This document shows positions 8,350 to 18,796 of a stretch of 64,000 nt of DNA, in pieces. The translations under genes and the position numbers were made by a program. How positions within the stretch are numbered: the stretch's first letter is position 1; each line of letters begins with the position of its first letter. Origin of the DNA: Streptococcus hillyeri (GTDB taxonomy: Bacteria > Bacillota > Bacilli > Lactobacillales > Streptococcaceae); NCBI RefSeq assembly GCF_003686955.1, contig NZ_RCVM01000002.1:62001-126000 (forward strand), given 5' to 3'. The notes below the pieces were generated by a model that saw nothing but the letters and a program-made list of their open reading frames with translations, was not told where the DNA came from and ran no database searches.

Positions 8350-9435
8350 ATGGCAAAACGATTATTGATTTTAGAAGACGGTACTGTTTTTGAAGGAAAA
8401 GCCTTTGGTGCGGAATGTGATGTGACTGGAGAGATTGTCTTTAGCACAGGTATGACTGGCTATCAGGAGTCAATCACCGACCAATCTTATAATGGACAGA
8501 TTTTAACCTTTACTTACCCATTGGTGGGAAATTATGGGGTTAACCGTGATGACTATGAATCCATTACGCCGACTTGTAAAGGGGTAGTAGTTTCTGAAGC
8601 AACACGACGAGCAAGCAACTGGCGTAATCAGATGACCTTGGATGACTTTTTAAAGTCTAAAAATATTCCTGGTATCTCTGGCATCGACACACGCGCCCTA
8701 ACTAAAATTATCCGTCAACACGGTACAATGAAAGCGACGCTTGCTAATGGTGGTGAGTTAGCACATTTACAAGAACAGCTTAAAGCTACGGTTTTACCTA
8801 CAAATAATATCGAGCAAGTTTCCACTAAAACTGCTTACCCTGCTCCAGGAGTTGGTAAAACGATTGTCCTTGTTGATTTTGGTTTAAAACACTCAATCCT
8901 ACGTGAGTTTTCAAAACGTGATTGTAATGTGACGGTTGTTCCTTACAACACAACGGCAGAAGACATTTTACACCTCGATCCAGATGGTGTCATGTTGTCA
9001 AATGGTCCTGGGGATCCGACAGATGTTCCAGAAGTTTTAGAGATGATACGTGGTGTTCAAGGTAAAATTCCGATTTTTGGTATCTGTATGGGACATCAGC
9101 TCTTTAGCCTAGCAAACGGCGCTAAGACTTATAAGATGACATTTGGCCACCGTGGTTTTAACCATGCGGTGCGTGAGATTGCGACAGGTCGTGTTGATTT
9201 CACCAGTCAGAACCATGGGTTTGCAGTTGATAGAGACAGCTTACCAGATTGTCTAATGGTTACGCACGAAGAAATCAACGATAAGACCGTTGAAGGGGTT
9301 CGCCACCGTGATTTTCCAGCCTTTTCAGTCCAATTCCACCCAGATGCAGCACCTGGTCCACATGATGCTAGCTATCTCTTTGATGAATTTCTTGAGATGA
9401 TTGATGCTTGGAAATTGGATAAGGTAACGGAATAG
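8350..9435 (+). CDS. carA: Carbamoyl-phosphate synthase small (glutaminase) subunit
   Basis: A 361-residue protein that hydrolyses glutamine and channels ammonia to CarB. The class I amidotransferase nucleophile is C246 in FGICMGHQ and the histidine is H330. The third triad position reads HPD (D332), where E. coli CarA has HPE, a conservative change. The start [11 protein letters not shown] at 8350 is fixed by homology, yet no Shine-Dalgarno precedes it; the nearest AAAGGAG is about 70 nt upstream. carB follows after 143 nt. Confidence 0.96.
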   Translation: MAKRLLILEDGTVFEGKAFGAECDVTGEIVFSTGMTGYQESITDQSYNGQILTFTYPLVGNYGVNRDDYESITPTCKGVVVSEATRRASNWRNQMTLDDFLKSKNIPGISGIDTRALTKIIRQHGTMKATLANGGELAHLQEQLKATVLPTNNIEQVSTKTAYPAPGVGKTIVLVDFGLKHSILREFSKRDCNVTVVPYNTTAEDILHLDPDGVMLSNGPGDPTDVPEVLEMIRGVQGKIPIFGICMGHQLFSLANGAKTYKMTFGHRGFNHAVREIATGRVDFTSQNHGFAVDRDSLPDCLMVTHEEINDKTVEGVRHRDFPAFSVQFHPDAAPGPHDASYLFDEFLEMIDAWKLDKVTE

Positions 9436-9578
9436 GATATCCAGAAGTTATGATGATAGACAGTCTTTAAGCTCCTACGAATTGAAACAATTTGGAACGG
9501 TTTGTCGAAGTTGTTTTCTTGTGTCGGAGCCACTATTTAATTCTATCCAGAGAGATAGGAAATACGAAAGGAAATAAG
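9436..9578 (+). promoter_or_regulatory. carA-carB intergenic leader with PyrR-type hairpin
   Basis: TCTATCCAGAGAGATAGG (9542-9559) has the PyrR loop CCAGAGAG enclosed by a 5-6 bp stem. It ends about 7 nt before the carB Shine-Dalgarno (AAAGGA) and 20 nt before its ATG. This close placement suggests that PyrR may block ribosome access here rather than act on a terminator. Upstream, GAAACAATTT and AGTTGTTTTC could pair. The segment resembles the pyrB-carA leader. Confidence 0.65.
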
Positions 9579-12500
9579 ATGCCTAAGAGAAAAGATATTA
9601 AAAAAATTATGGTGATTGGGTCTGGTCCGATTATTATCGGTCAGGCAGCTGAGTTTGACTACGCTGGAACACAGGCCTGTCTGGCTTTGAAAGAGGAAGG
9701 TTATAGCGTTGTTCTGGTCAATTCAAACCCTGCAACCATCATGACGGATAAAGAAATTGCGGATAAGGTTTATATTGAACCGATTACCTTAGAATTTGTC
9801 ACACGCATTCTCCGTAAGGAGCGACCTGATGCTCTTTTACCAACCCTTGGTGGACAGACTGGTTTGAATATGGCCATGCAACTTTCAAAAGCTGGTATTC
9901 TTGATGAACTTGGTGTTGAGCTTTTGGGGACAAAATTGTCTGCTATTGACCAAGCTGAGGACCGTGACCTCTTTAAACAATTGATGGAGGAGTTGGAGCA
10001 GCCGATTCCTGAATCTGAGATTGTTGAAACAGTTGAAGAAGCGGTAGCCTTTGCCAACAGCATTGGTTACCCTGTTATCGTCCGCCCTGCCTTTACCCTT
10101 GGTGGTACAGGTGGTGGGATGTGTGCCAATGAAGAGGAACTTCGCACCATTGCTAAAAATGGCTTGAAGCTCTCGCCTGTAACCCAGTGTTTGATTGAGC
10201 GTTCCATCGCTGGTTTCAAAGAAATTGAATATGAAGTGATGCGTGATGCCGCTGATAACGCCTTAGTTGTGTGTAACATGGAGAACTTTGACCCAGTTGG
10301 TATCCACACAGGTGATTCGATTGTATTTGCGCCAACGCCGACGCTGTCTGATATTGAAAATCAAATGCTCCGTGATGCCAGCCTAAAAATCATTCGCGCC
10401 CTTAAAATCGAGGGAGGCTGCAATGTTCAGTTAGCACTCGACCCTCACAGCTTCAAATACTATGTCATTGAAGTGAACCCGCGCGTGTCTCGTTCATCAG
10501 CGCTAGCTTCAAAGGCAACAGGTTATCCGATTGCCAAATTGGCAGCCAAAATTGCAGTTGGTTTGACGCTTGACGAGATGATTAACCCTGTTACAGGGAC
10601 GACTTACGCTATGTTTGAGCCAGCACTTGACTATGTGGTGGCAAAAATTCCACGTTTCCCATTTGATAAGTTTGAACACGGTGAACGCCGCCTTGGGACA
10701 CAGATGAAGGCGACTGGAGAAGTCATGGCAATTGGTCGTAACATTGAAGAAAGTCTTCTGAAAGCCTGCCGTTCTCTGGAAATTGGTGTTCATCACAATG
10801 AAATGCCAGAACTAGCAGATGTGACAGATGATGCTTTGGTTGAAAAAATTGTTAAAGCTCAAGATGACCGTCTTTTCTACTTATCAGAAGCCATTCGCCG
10901 TGGTTATACGATTGAAGAATTGGCAGAGCTGACAAAGATTGATATTTTCTTCCTAGATAAGCTCCTTCATATCTTTGAAATCGAACAAGAGCTGGCAACA
11001 CATGCTGGTGATGTAGCGTTGCTCAAAGAAGCCAAACGTAATGGTTTTGCAGATCGTAAAATTGCAGAGCTTTGGAACATGGTGACAGCAGAGGTACGAG
11101 CTCTTCGCCTAGAGAATAAGATTGTCCCTGTTTACAAGATGGTAGATACCTGTGCGGCTGAATTTGAAAGCTCAACGCCGTACTTCTACTCAACCTATGA
11201 GTGGGAAAATGAGTCTGTCAAATCAGATAAAGAGTCAGTGATTGTACTTGGTTCAGGTCCAATCCGTATCGGACAAGGTGTCGAGTTTGACTATGCGACG
11301 GTGCATTCTGTCAAAGCCATCCAAGCAGCAGGTTACGAAGCGATTATCATGAACTCAAATCCTGAGACGGTATCAACAGACTTCTCAGTCTCTGATAAAC
11401 TCTACTTTGAGCCACTCACTTTTGAAGATGTGATGAATGTGATTGAGTTGGAACAACCAAAAGGCGTCGTGGTACAATTTGGTGGTCAGACAGCGATTAA
11501 CCTCGCAGAAGCGCTATCAAATGCAGGTGTAACTATTCTTGGTACCCAAGTTGAGGATTTGGATCGTGCCGAAGACCGTAAGCTGTTTGAAAAAGCTCTG
11601 AAAGACTTAGGCATTCCACAACCACCTGGTCAGACAGCAACCAATGAAGAAGAAGCTGTTGCAGCGGCTCGCCAAATTGGTTTCCCAGTATTGGTACGTC
11701 CATCTTACGTTCTCGGTGGACGTGCCATGGAAATCGTCGAAAATGAAGAGGATTTGCGTAGCTATATGCGTACAGCTGTAAAAGCAAGTCCAGAACACCC
11801 TGTTCTCGTTGACTCATACCTCGTTGGTCGTGAGTGCGAAGTAGATGCGATATCTGATGGGAAAGATGTCTTGATTCCTGGTATTATGGAGCATATTGAG
11901 CGTGCCGGTGTCCACTCAGGTGACTCAATGGCTGTGTACCCACCGCAAGGATTGTCCAAAGAAATTCAAGAAACCATTGCTGACTATACCAAACGTTTGG
12001 CTATTGGGCTTAACTGCATCGGGATGATGAACATTCAGTTTGTCATCAAGGATGAGACGGTTTACGTGATTGAGGTTAACCCACGCGCTAGTCGTACGGT
12101 TCCATTCTTGTCTAAAGTGACCGATATTCCAATGGCACAAGTGGCGACCAACTTGATTCTTGGCAAATCATTAGCAGAGCAAGGTTATGAAGATGGACTT
12201 TATCCAGAAAGTCCGCTGGTTCACGTCAAAGCACCAGTCTTCTCCTTTACAAAATTAGCTAAGGTAGATAGCCTTCTTGGACCTGAGATGAAGTCAACAG
12301 GGGAAGTCATGGGTTCTGATGTGACCCTTGAAAAAGCCTTATATAAAGCCTTTGAAGCGAGCTACTTCCACTTGCCAGAATTTGGAAATGTGGTCTTCAC
12401 CATTGCTGATGATACTAAGGAAGAAGCGCTAGCCTTGGCAAAACGCTTTGATCGTATTGGTTACAATGTCCTTGCGACAGAAGGAACAGCTAAATATTTT

Positions 12501-12755
12501 GCAGAAAATGATTTAGAGGCACAACTTGTTGGTAAAATTGGCCAAGATGATACCGACATTCCAAACCTTGTTCGTCAAGGGAAAGTACAGGCAATCATCA
12601 ACACCGTAGGTACCAAACGTACCGCAGATGAAGATGGACAAGTTATCCGTAGCTCTGCCATTGCCCAAGGCGTGCCACTCTTCACAGCCTTGGACACCGC
12701 AGAAGCTATGCTTCAAGTCCTCGAAAGCCGTGGCTTTACAACACAGGCGATATAA
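9579..12755 (+). CDS. carB: Carbamoyl-phosphate synthase large subunit
   Basis: A 1058-residue protein from ATG 9579 ([17 protein letters not shown]). It has two homologous ATP-grasp halves: the first makes carboxyphosphate and carbamate, the second phosphorylates carbamate. Both halves show the SGPIIIGQ / SGPIRIGQG nucleotide loop and the ExNPR motif ([20 protein letters not shown] and [19 protein letters not shown]). A methylglyoxal-synthase-like allosteric domain closes the protein (about 930-1058). Length is normal. The product feeds pyrB and arginine synthesis. Confidence 0.97.
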   Translation: MPKRKDIKKIMVIGSGPIIIGQAAEFDYAGTQACLALKEEGYSVVLVNSNPATIMTDKEIADKVYIEPITLEFVTRILRKERPDALLPTLGGQTGLNMAMQLSKAGILDELGVELLGTKLSAIDQAEDRDLFKQLMEELEQPIPESEIVETVEEAVAFANSIGYPVIVRPAFTLGGTGGGMCANEEELRTIAKNGLKLSPVTQCLIERSIAGFKEIEYEVMRDAADNALVVCNMENFDPVGIHTGDSIVFAPTPTLSDIENQMLRDASLKIIRALKIEGGCNVQLALDPHSFKYYVIEVNPRVSRSSALASKATGYPIAKLAAKIAVGLTLDEMINPVTGTTYAMFEPALDYVVAKIPRFPFDKFEHGERRLGTQMKATGEVMAIGRNIEESLLKACRSLEIGVHHNEMPELADVTDDALVEKIVKAQDDRLFYLSEAIRRGYTIEELAELTKIDIFFLDKLLHIFEIEQELATHAGDVALLKEAKRNGFADRKIAELWNMVTAEVRALRLENKIVPVYKMVDTCAAEFESSTPYFYSTYEWENESVKSDKESVIVLGSGPIRIGQGVEFDYATVHSVKAIQAAGYEAIIMNSNPETVSTDFSVSDKLYFEPLTFEDVMNVIELEQPKGVVVQFGGQTAINLAEALSNAGVTILGTQVEDLDRAEDRKLFEKALKDLGIPQPPGQTATNEEEAVAAARQIGFPVLVRPSYVLGGRAMEIVENEEDLRSYMRTAVKASPEHPVLVDSYLVGRECEVDAISDGKDVLIPGIMEHIERAGVHSGDSMAVYPPQGLSKEIQETIADYTKRLAIGLNCIGMMNIQFVIKDETVYVIEVNPRASRTVPFLSKVTDIPMAQVATNLILGKSLAEQGYEDGLYPESPLVHVKAPVFSFTKLAKVDSLLGPEMKSTGEVMGSDVTLEKALYKAFEASYFHLPEFGNVVFTIADDTKEEALALAKRFDRIGYNVLATEGTAKYFAENDLEAQLVGKIGQDDTDIPNLVRQGKVQAIINTVGTKRTADEDGQVIRSSAIAQGVPLFTALDTAEAMLQVLESRGFTTQAI

Positions 12756-12761
12756 ACTATC

Positions 12762-12798
12762 AGAAGATGGGCTAAAGTCTTAGTTCATCTTCTTTTTT
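12762..12798 (+). terminator. Terminator after carB
   Basis: AGAAGATG ... CATCTTCT stem, then TTTTTT. Confidence 0.8.
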
Positions 12799-12820
12799 AT
12801 GGCTAAATTAAATCTAAGAA

Positions 12821-12829
12821 TGGTATAAT
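12821..12829 (+). promoter_or_regulatory. Extended -10 promoter of the TraX-like gene
   Basis: TGGTATAAT, with no recognisable -35. Predicted start is near 12836, leaving a short leader that contains GAGGTG before ATG 12862. Confidence 0.5.
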
Positions 12830-12861
12830 AATAACAACTCAAGTGGTAGTGAGGTGCTATA

Positions 12862-13623
12862 ATGAAAAAATGTTTTACCAGTAGTACGTTGAAAATGGTA
12901 GCTGTTGTAGCAATGGTGTTGGATCACTTTAGTCAAATTATATTGGAACAGGGGATTATATTAACAGCACCGTATTCAATGCTTACGGATGCACAATTTT
13001 CAATTCTGTTATTCGTTTCTGAATTGTTTCATATTTTGGGTAGAGTGGCTTTTCCTATTTTCTGCTTTTTGTTAGTAGAAGGTTTCTTGTGTACTCGAAG
13101 CTTGAAAAGGTATTTTTTAAATTTAGGGGTATTTGCTGTCCTATCAGAACCTATCTACGATTTAGCGTTAACTGGGAAACTTTTTAGTCTCCGTCAGCAA
13201 AATGTGCTATTTACCCTGTTATTAGGTTTAGCAGTTTTGACAGTTATTCAACACTATAAAGGAAATGTCATCAGGAGTAGTTTGGCTGTATTGTTAGGAG
13301 CTACCTTGTCGTATATTTTTTCATTTGACGGCTGGTATTATGGCATTTTTCTGATTTCTGTATTTTATCTTTTTCGTGATAAACCTGTATTAAAAACAGT
13401 TTTAGCGGCTTTGGTTATGTACATTTGTGGCTTGGATTTTTCAATACAAGGCCTTATGGAGCCAAATTTCTTATTATCGGTGTTTTCGTTATTATTTATT
13501 AATTTGTACAATGGCGAGCGGGGACTACAATCAAAATATTTCTTCTATTGGTTTTATCCAGTGCACCTATTACTACTCATACTTATCAATACATATATTA
13601 TTATCCCGATTATTAGTAGGTAG
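12862..13623 (+). CDS. TraX-family membrane protein
   Basis: A 253-residue, highly hydrophobic protein with about seven membrane segments. The N-terminus LKMVAVVAMVLDHFSQI matches the TraX signature LKxIAxxxMxxDH. The middle has GRVAFPIFCFLLVEGF, another family motif. TraX acetylates the pilin subunit in F plasmids, but chromosomal Firmicutes members have no known role and no pilus gene lies nearby. It stands alone between terminators. Confidence 0.75.
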   Translation: MKKCFTSSTLKMVAVVAMVLDHFSQIILEQGIILTAPYSMLTDAQFSILLFVSELFHILGRVAFPIFCFLLVEGFLCTRSLKRYFLNLGVFAVLSEPIYDLALTGKLFSLRQQNVLFTLLLGLAVLTVIQHYKGNVIRSSLAVLLGATLSYIFSFDGWYYGIFLISVFYLFRDKPVLKTVLAALVMYICGLDFSIQGLMEPNFLLSVFSLLFINLYNGERGLQSKYFFYWFYPVHLLLLILINTYIIIPIISR

Positions 13624-13667
13624 GTAAGAATATGGATAGTTTAACTTGTTCAGATAAGTTGACATAA

Positions 13668-13692
13668 GGTTGGATGATATCCAGCCTTTTTG
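13668..13692 (+). terminator. Terminator after the TraX-like gene
   Basis: GGTTGGAT-gat-ATCCAGCC stem with TTTTTG. Confidence 0.75.
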
Positions 13693-13848
13693 ACAGTTGT
13701 TGAGTTCAAGGCTAATGAATTACTCATTATTTTATGAAGTTTTTTTCTTAAAAAATCTTAAAACATCCCAGAAACATTAATTTAAAATAAAGATTATAAA
13801 GATAACGTTTAGATAACATTAGGAATAGATTTGATTTTAGTATTGCTA

Positions 13849-13877
13849 TTGAAAGGTGTAAATAATTTCTGTAAGAT
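13849..13877 (+). promoter_or_regulatory. Promoter of the surface subtilase
   Basis: TTGAAA (13849-13854), 17 bp, TAAGAT (13872-13877). It lies in an extremely AT-rich 160 bp stretch. Confidence 0.6.
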
Positions 13878-13908
13878 TGAGGTACGATAAGAATTTGGAG
13901 GATTTATT

Positions 13909-16900
13909 TTGAAACATCAGTCTTATAAGAAACGTAAATGGATGGGAGTCACTTTGATGGCTACCAGTGTTTTGTTGTGGCATAGTGGTGTGGCTTCGGC
14001 CAATCAGATTTCGGAATTGGGAACAGAAGAAGTCTCACAGCCAGTATTTTTACCTGTTCCAGAAAAAGCGGAAGTAGAAAACTCAGAAGCTGCTGTTTCA
14101 GAAAGCGCTTTGGTATCTGAGGAGTCATCTGATACTGCTCAAGAAAAAGCGTCAACTGTTCAAGGAGTGACACCTGAGGTTAATGATCTATGGCAAGCAG
14201 CAGGAAAAGGTGCTGGAACAGCTATTGCTGTGATTGATGCTGGGATTGATTTATCTCATGAAGCTTTTCAAGGTAACAGTTCAGAATCAGGTCTTTACCC
14301 AACAAAGGAAGCTCTAGAAGCGAAGAAGAAAGAAGCTGGCATTGACAGAGGGCAATGGCATAACGAGAAAATCGTTTACAGCCATGATTACAGTAGCAAT
14401 GTCAAAGTGACAGATACGGATCATGGGACACATGTGGCAGGTATTGTCGCAGGTCAGTCTAAGCATGCTCTTGGCAATCAATTTGTTGTTGAAGGCTTAT
14501 CACCTGAAGCACAACTTCTTTTTATGAGAACCAAGTTAGCAGGACGTTCTCAGCGTTTGGAAAATTCTAAACAATACGCTCAAGCGATTAAGGATGCGGT
14601 AGCATTGGGTGCGACAGCTATTAATATGAGTTTTGGAAATACGGCAGAAGCTGAGCAAGAATTATCAGAAGAAGCCCTTCAAGCCATTAAAGAGGCTAAA
14701 GAAAAAGGTGTTGCTATTGTTGTATCAGCAGGAAACGATGGTGCCTTTGGAGGCTATGATCGTAAACCGAGTGCTGAAAATCCTGATTTTGGGATTATTG
14801 GAACCCCGGCAACATCAGAAAATGTGCTAACCGTAGCTTCTTACGTTCCAGAAAAACTCGTTGCAGAAGTGGTTACAGTAACAACTCCTACTACTGAACC
14901 AAAACGTTTGGCCATTCAATTGACAGCACCATTAGATAATCAAAAGGCGTATTCCTTTGTTGTTTTGAAAGAAGGAGAACAGGCTGATTATAGTAATCAA
15001 GATGTTGCAGGAAAAATAGTCATTGTTAACCGTGGAGGCGCACTCTCATTCGCAGAAAAAATGGCAATGGCTGCTAAACATAAGGCAGCAGGTATCATTA
15101 TTGTTAACCACTTGGAAGGACGTTCGTTAGAAAGTTTGCCACAAGGGGATATTCCAGCAGGATTTATGACCTTCGAAGATGGTGTAATCTTGAAAGGTAT
15201 GACCGATGCTAAGCTCACCTTTACAGGTGATTATGGCCAATTTACCTTACCTAAAGGTGCCTACATGGATGATTTTTCAAGTTGGGGATTGACTGCAGAT
15301 GGTCATATGAAACCGGATATCGCTGCACCAGGTCATGGGATTTATTCATCAATTTCTGGTAATAAGTACGAACCTTGGTCAGGAACAAGTATGGCAACAC
15401 CGCATGTGACAGCTGTAATGAACTTATTGCTCAAACATGTGGAAACAAAATTTGCACATTTAAACCTTACTCCAGAAAAACGTTTGGAATTGGCAAAAGC
15501 TTTATTGATGTCAACGGCAAATCCAATTAAAAATGTTAAAGCTGGAACCTTTATTTCCCCACGTCAGCAGGGTGCAGGTGCACTTGATCTTTCAAAAGTT
15601 GTGAAATCAGATACCTATGTTACAGGTAATGGTCAACAGACTAAAATCCACTTAAATGATGTGGCAACCACATTTGAAATCCCAGTCATGGTGCACAATC
15701 TTGGTGACACACCAAAAACGTTTGATTACCATGCAACAGTGATGAGTGATCAGGTTTCTGATAAAGCCTTTACGTTATCACCTCAGCATGTTCTCGATAC
15801 AGCTAAACAACGTGTCATCGTTGCGCCGCGTAGCAGTCAATTGGTGACGCTTAAGGTTGACGTATCGTCAGCAGATCAGAAATTGCAAGCTGAGATGCCA
15901 AATGGTTACTTCCTAGATGGTTTTGTACAGTTTAAAGCCGTTGATGCTCAAGGAGTAGATATGAGTATCCCATTTGTTGGCTTTAGAGGAAACTTTGCAG
16001 ATTTACCTGCTGCTGAAGAAGCTATTTATAACCGTCTTGAAGGCACATTCTATTACCAACCTCAAGAAAAGACTAATGAATTTGATTTAAAATATGGTAA
16101 TTTTGTAGAAAAAGGCTTTACTGCTTTAAAATCACACTATAAACCATGGTCTGCTGTAGGAGCTGGTTTATCAGATGAAGATGCTCCAGAATCAGAAGTG
16201 AATACGGTTTTAGGGTCATATGAAAAAATAGATGATGAAAACAAACGTCTTTTAATTCATCAAGGTGATAAACCTTATCTTGCTATTTCTCCAAATGAAG
16301 ATGGTAATATGGATACCGTTACTTTCCAAGGAACTTTCTTTAGAAATGCCAAGGGCTTAAAAGCTCAAGTGCTTGATAAAGAAACAGGTGACGTGATTTG
16401 GGAAAGTGATAACGAAGCAATCGCTCATAAAAACTACAATAAGAGTGATGAAGTTCAGGGAGCTGTTGAATATACCAACACGAGCTGGGATGGCACGAAT
16501 AAGGATGGCGAAACTGTAGCGAATGGTACCTACATTTATCGTGTCCTCTACACGCCAATGACAACAGGTGCTAAAGAACAACATATGGATTTTGAAATCA
16601 TGGTCAATGTGACAAAACCAGCTCTTCCTCAAGTCGTGAATTATAACAAAGAAACACGTCAATTGACTGTCAGTCAACCAGAAGTAACAGGCTTGCCAAT
16701 TTACCGTCAGCGTCTAGCATTCCTTTCACTAGACGAGGAAGAAGGTCTGTATAGCGTGGTTTATTTACCAATCGCTGAAGATGGTACCGTTACAATTCCA
16801 GAGATGACTGAAGACGATATTGAAATCACATTAGAAAATGTGAGCTATGTTGTCGAAGACATGGCTGGAAACTATAATCAAATGCCTTTGCTTGAGTTGA

Positions 16901-17325
16901 TTGAAAAAGGCAAAGCTCCAGAGATTATGGACGAAGAGAAAGAACCAGAAGTTGAGTTTCACAGAGCTCCAGAAGTTTCTCCACATCCAGAAAGCAAGGG
17001 TGAAACACAGCCAGAAGCTAAGGATGACAAACCATCTGAAATCGCTCCAAAATTGGACGATAAAGAGACGAAGCAAGAAGATAAATTGTCGTCAGAAGTG
17101 AAATCTCTTGAGACAGGTTCAGTTCACTCAACGTTGGCAACTACTGTTTCGAAAACTCCAAATCAGTTTTCACGAGTAGCTAAGAAGCAATCGCTAACTT
17201 CTAAGACAGCAGCATTGCCAAAAACAGGTGAACAAACAGCTATCGGAGCTATTTCAGCTGGCTTATTGGCAATCGGTGGAGCTATTCTTAGCATGGCTTA
17301 TCGCAAGAACACTCGCAAGCGTTAA
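13909..17325 (+). CDS. Cell-wall-anchored subtilisin-like protease (C5a peptidase-like)
   Basis: A 1138-residue protein with a TTG start at 13909 behind TTGGAGG. Residues 1-31 form a signal peptide (SYKKRKWMG, hydrophobic core, ASAN). The S8 catalytic triad is D110 (VIDAGID), H172 (DHGTHVAG) and S494 (SGTSMATPH), with oxyanion N276 (SAGND). A PA-type insert spans about 335-450. Fn3-like domains (about 575-930) begin at VTGNGQQTKIHL. A Glu/Lys-rich spacer precedes the sortase signal LPKTGE (1103-1108), a hydrophobic segment and the tail RKNTRKR. Length and order fit the ScpA/ScpB C5a-peptidase group better than the longer PrtS/PrtP caseinases. The actual substrate is not readable. It is monocistronic. 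Confidence 0.92.
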   Translation: MKHQSYKKRKWMGVTLMATSVLLWHSGVASANQISELGTEEVSQPVFLPVPEKAEVENSEAAVSESALVSEESSDTAQEKASTVQGVTPEVNDLWQAAGKGAGTAIAVIDAGIDLSHEAFQGNSSESGLYPTKEALEAKKKEAGIDRGQWHNEKIVYSHDYSSNVKVTDTDHGTHVAGIVAGQSKHALGNQFVVEGLSPEAQLLFMRTKLAGRSQRLENSKQYAQAIKDAVALGATAINMSFGNTAEAEQELSEEALQAIKEAKEKGVAIVVSAGNDGAFGGYDRKPSAENPDFGIIGTPATSENVLTVASYVPEKLVAEVVTVTTPTTEPKRLAIQLTAPLDNQKAYSFVVLKEGEQADYSNQDVAGKIVIVNRGGALSFAEKMAMAAKHKAAGIIIVNHLEGRSLESLPQGDIPAGFMTFEDGVILKGMTDAKLTFTGDYGQFTLPKGAYMDDFSSWGLTADGHMKPDIAAPGHGIYSSISGNKYEPWSGTSMATPHVTAVMNLLLKHVETKFAHLNLTPEKRLELAKALLMSTANPIKNVKAGTFISPRQQGAGALDLSKVVKSDTYVTGNGQQTKIHLNDVATTFEIPVMVHNLGDTPKTFDYHATVMSDQVSDKAFTLSPQHVLDTAKQRVIVAPRSSQLVTLKVDVSSADQKLQAEMPNGYFLDGFVQFKAVDAQGVDMSIPFVGFRGNFADLPAAEEAIYNRLEGTFYYQPQEKTNEFDLKYGNFVEKGFTALKSHYKPWSAVGAGLSDEDAPESEVNTVLGSYEKIDDENKRLLIHQGDKPYLAISPNEDGNMDTVTFQGTFFRNAKGLKAQVLDKETGDVIWESDNEAIAHKNYNKSDEVQGAVEYTNTSWDGTNKDGETVANGTYIYRVLYTPMTTGAKEQHMDFEIMVNVTKPALPQVVNYNKETRQLTVSQPEVTGLPIYRQRLAFLSLDEEEGLYSVVYLPIAEDGTVTIPEMTEDDIEITLENVSYVVEDMAGNYNQMPLLELIEKGKAPEIMDEEKEPEVEFHRAPEVSPHPESKGETQPEAKDDKPSEIAPKLDDKETKQEDKLSSEVKSLETGSVHSTLATTVSKTPNQFSRVAKKQSLTSKTAALPKTGEQTAIGAISAGLLAIGGAILSMAYRKNTRKR

Positions 17326-17451
17326 TGGCTAAAAATGTGATTTTCTCTGTGACAAAGAGAGAACCAATTGACTGTTTTCTACAATCTATAATATTGTGAA
17401 TACATTCTAAGTTTGATTGGTATAGAATTTAGTGTCAAAAGCCAAATATCA

Positions 17452-17488
17452 AAGAAGTTGGGAATATTTTTCTCAGCTTCTTATTTTT
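17452..17488 (+). terminator. Probable terminator of the subtilase gene
   Basis: AAGAAGttGgGA ... TCagCTTCTT, then ATTTTTA. It is about 130 nt past the stop codon. Confidence 0.5.
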
Positions 17489-17577
17489 AGTATGAATAAA
17501 TATCATTGATACCGTGAACCAGCAGTCATATCACTTATAAAAACTAGCGACTGCGAGACATTAGAAGTGGTGATTAA

Positions 17578-17925
17578 TACTTGTCAAAAATCAAAAATTA
17601 CTTTTTTGCTTCTTTCTAAAAAGTGGCGGACGCTCCAAAGGTCTGGGAGACCTTTGGAGGTGGGAAATAAGACGAACAGAGTTCGTCACAGTCGATAAGG
17701 TTTGGGGAACCTTTTGAGGCGGGAAATGAAGCTGACAAAGTCAGCGTCAAAACCTCCTTTGGAGTTTCATTGCTACTTTTTGAGTCTAGGTCTCAAAAAG
17801 CCCGCTATAATCAGGAGTTTACTCTTGATTATAATACCACCATGGCGAAAGAAGCGCTTGGGAAATTGATACCTTTATTGGTCCTTGAGTTTGCTCAATA
17901 TGCTAATTTTGATTTTGGTTGAGTA
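17578..17925 (-). repeat. Long structured repeat, family A, copy 3 (inverted, 348 bp)
   Basis: Both ends are intact inverted repeats: TACTTGTCAAAAATCAAAAA on the plus strand and, on the minus strand, TACTCAACCAAAATCAAAAT. It keeps the terminal hairpins (CTCCAAAGGTCT/AGACCTTTGGAG, GACGAAC/GTTCGTC, GCTGAC/GTCAGC) but lacks the central ~20 bp stem seen in copies 1, 2 and 4. It shares the segment ATCAGGAGTTTACTCTTGAT with copy 4. Confidence 0.85.
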
Positions 17926-18052
17926 TAAAATTAAAAAATATGGCTAAAAACTGCGAGCGGTTGTAGTATCTTCTCTGTTTCATTTCTAGCTTTCTGTTCA
18001 GCTGGAAATGACTTTGATATTTAACCCGTTCCAATATCTTGTGATTGCTGTA

Positions 18053-18082
18053 TTGACTTTTTACCATATCTTGTGTTAAGAT
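18053..18082 (+). promoter_or_regulatory. Promoter of the deoxynucleoside kinase gene
   Basis: TTGACT (18053-18058), 18 bp, TAAGAT (18077-18082). Confidence 0.6.
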
Positions 18083-18106
18083 AGTTTCTCGGAGGTGAGA
18101 ACAATT

Positions 18107-18739
18107 GTGATAATATTAGCTGGCATGATTGGTGTAGGAAAGACAACTTATACTGCCCGTCTGTCTGAGGCCTTAGGTACAGAGGCATTTTATGAGCCTG
18201 TAGAAAATAACCCTATCTTGGATAAATACTATGAAAATCCTGATAAGTATGGTTTTGCTCTACAAATTTATTTCTTAAATAAGCGATTTAAGTCAATCAA
18301 AGAAGCTTATTATAATAATGATAATGTTTTAGATCGTTCGATTTACGAGGATGCGCTCTTTACTTACATTAATTCGCTGGAAGGAAATATTAGCCAGGAA
18401 GAGTACGAAATTTACCTAGAGCTTTTGGATAATATGATGGAAGAGCTCGAAGGTATGCCTAAGAAAGCACCAGACTTGTTAGTCTATCTTGATGGTAGTT
18501 TTGATCATATCATGGGCAATATCAAAAAACGTGGTCGTGATTTTGAGCAACCTACAGATGAAAATGGTCTATTAGATTACTATCGCCTCTTGCATGGACA
18601 TTATGGTGACTGGTATGATAATTATGATTACAGTCCAAAAATGAAGATTGATACAGATCATTTTGATGTGACCAATGATGAAGACTGGGAAAAAGTATTT
18701 GCACAGATTAAAGAAACGTTAAGTACTTTAGAGAGATAA
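18107..18739 (+). CDS. Deoxynucleoside kinase (dAK/dGK family)
   Basis: A 210-residue protein. The P-loop GMIGVGKTTYT lies at the N-terminus and DRSIYEDALF supplies the DRS motif with its catalytic region. It phosphorylates deoxynucleosides to salvage them as dNMPs. A GTG at 18095 is possible in frame but overlaps the Shine-Dalgarno GGAGGTGAG. I therefore place the start at GTG 18107 (MIILAGMIGVGKTT), about 9 nt past it. It is monocistronic and followed by a bidirectional terminator shared with pgm. Confidence 0.88.
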   Translation: MIILAGMIGVGKTTYTARLSEALGTEAFYEPVENNPILDKYYENPDKYGFALQIYFLNKRFKSIKEAYYNNDNVLDRSIYEDALFTYINSLEGNISQEEYEIYLELLDNMMEELEGMPKKAPDLLVYLDGSFDHIMGNIKKRGRDFEQPTDENGLLDYYRLLHGHYGDWYDNYDYSPKMKIDTDHFDVTNDEDWEKVFAQIKETLSTLER

Positions 18740-18796
18740 ATACAAGAAAATACAAGGTTTTGTGCCTTGTACTTTGTTTTTAGATATGGAAAACTA

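Larger units (their letters stand above)
17326..18052. other. Gene-free stretch after the subtilase
   Basis: It contains a short stem TTTCTCT...AGAGAGAA (about 17340-17364), a terminator at 17452-17488, and repeat copy A3 (17578-17925, inverted). The remainder is AT-rich with no credible coding frame. Confidence 0.55.
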
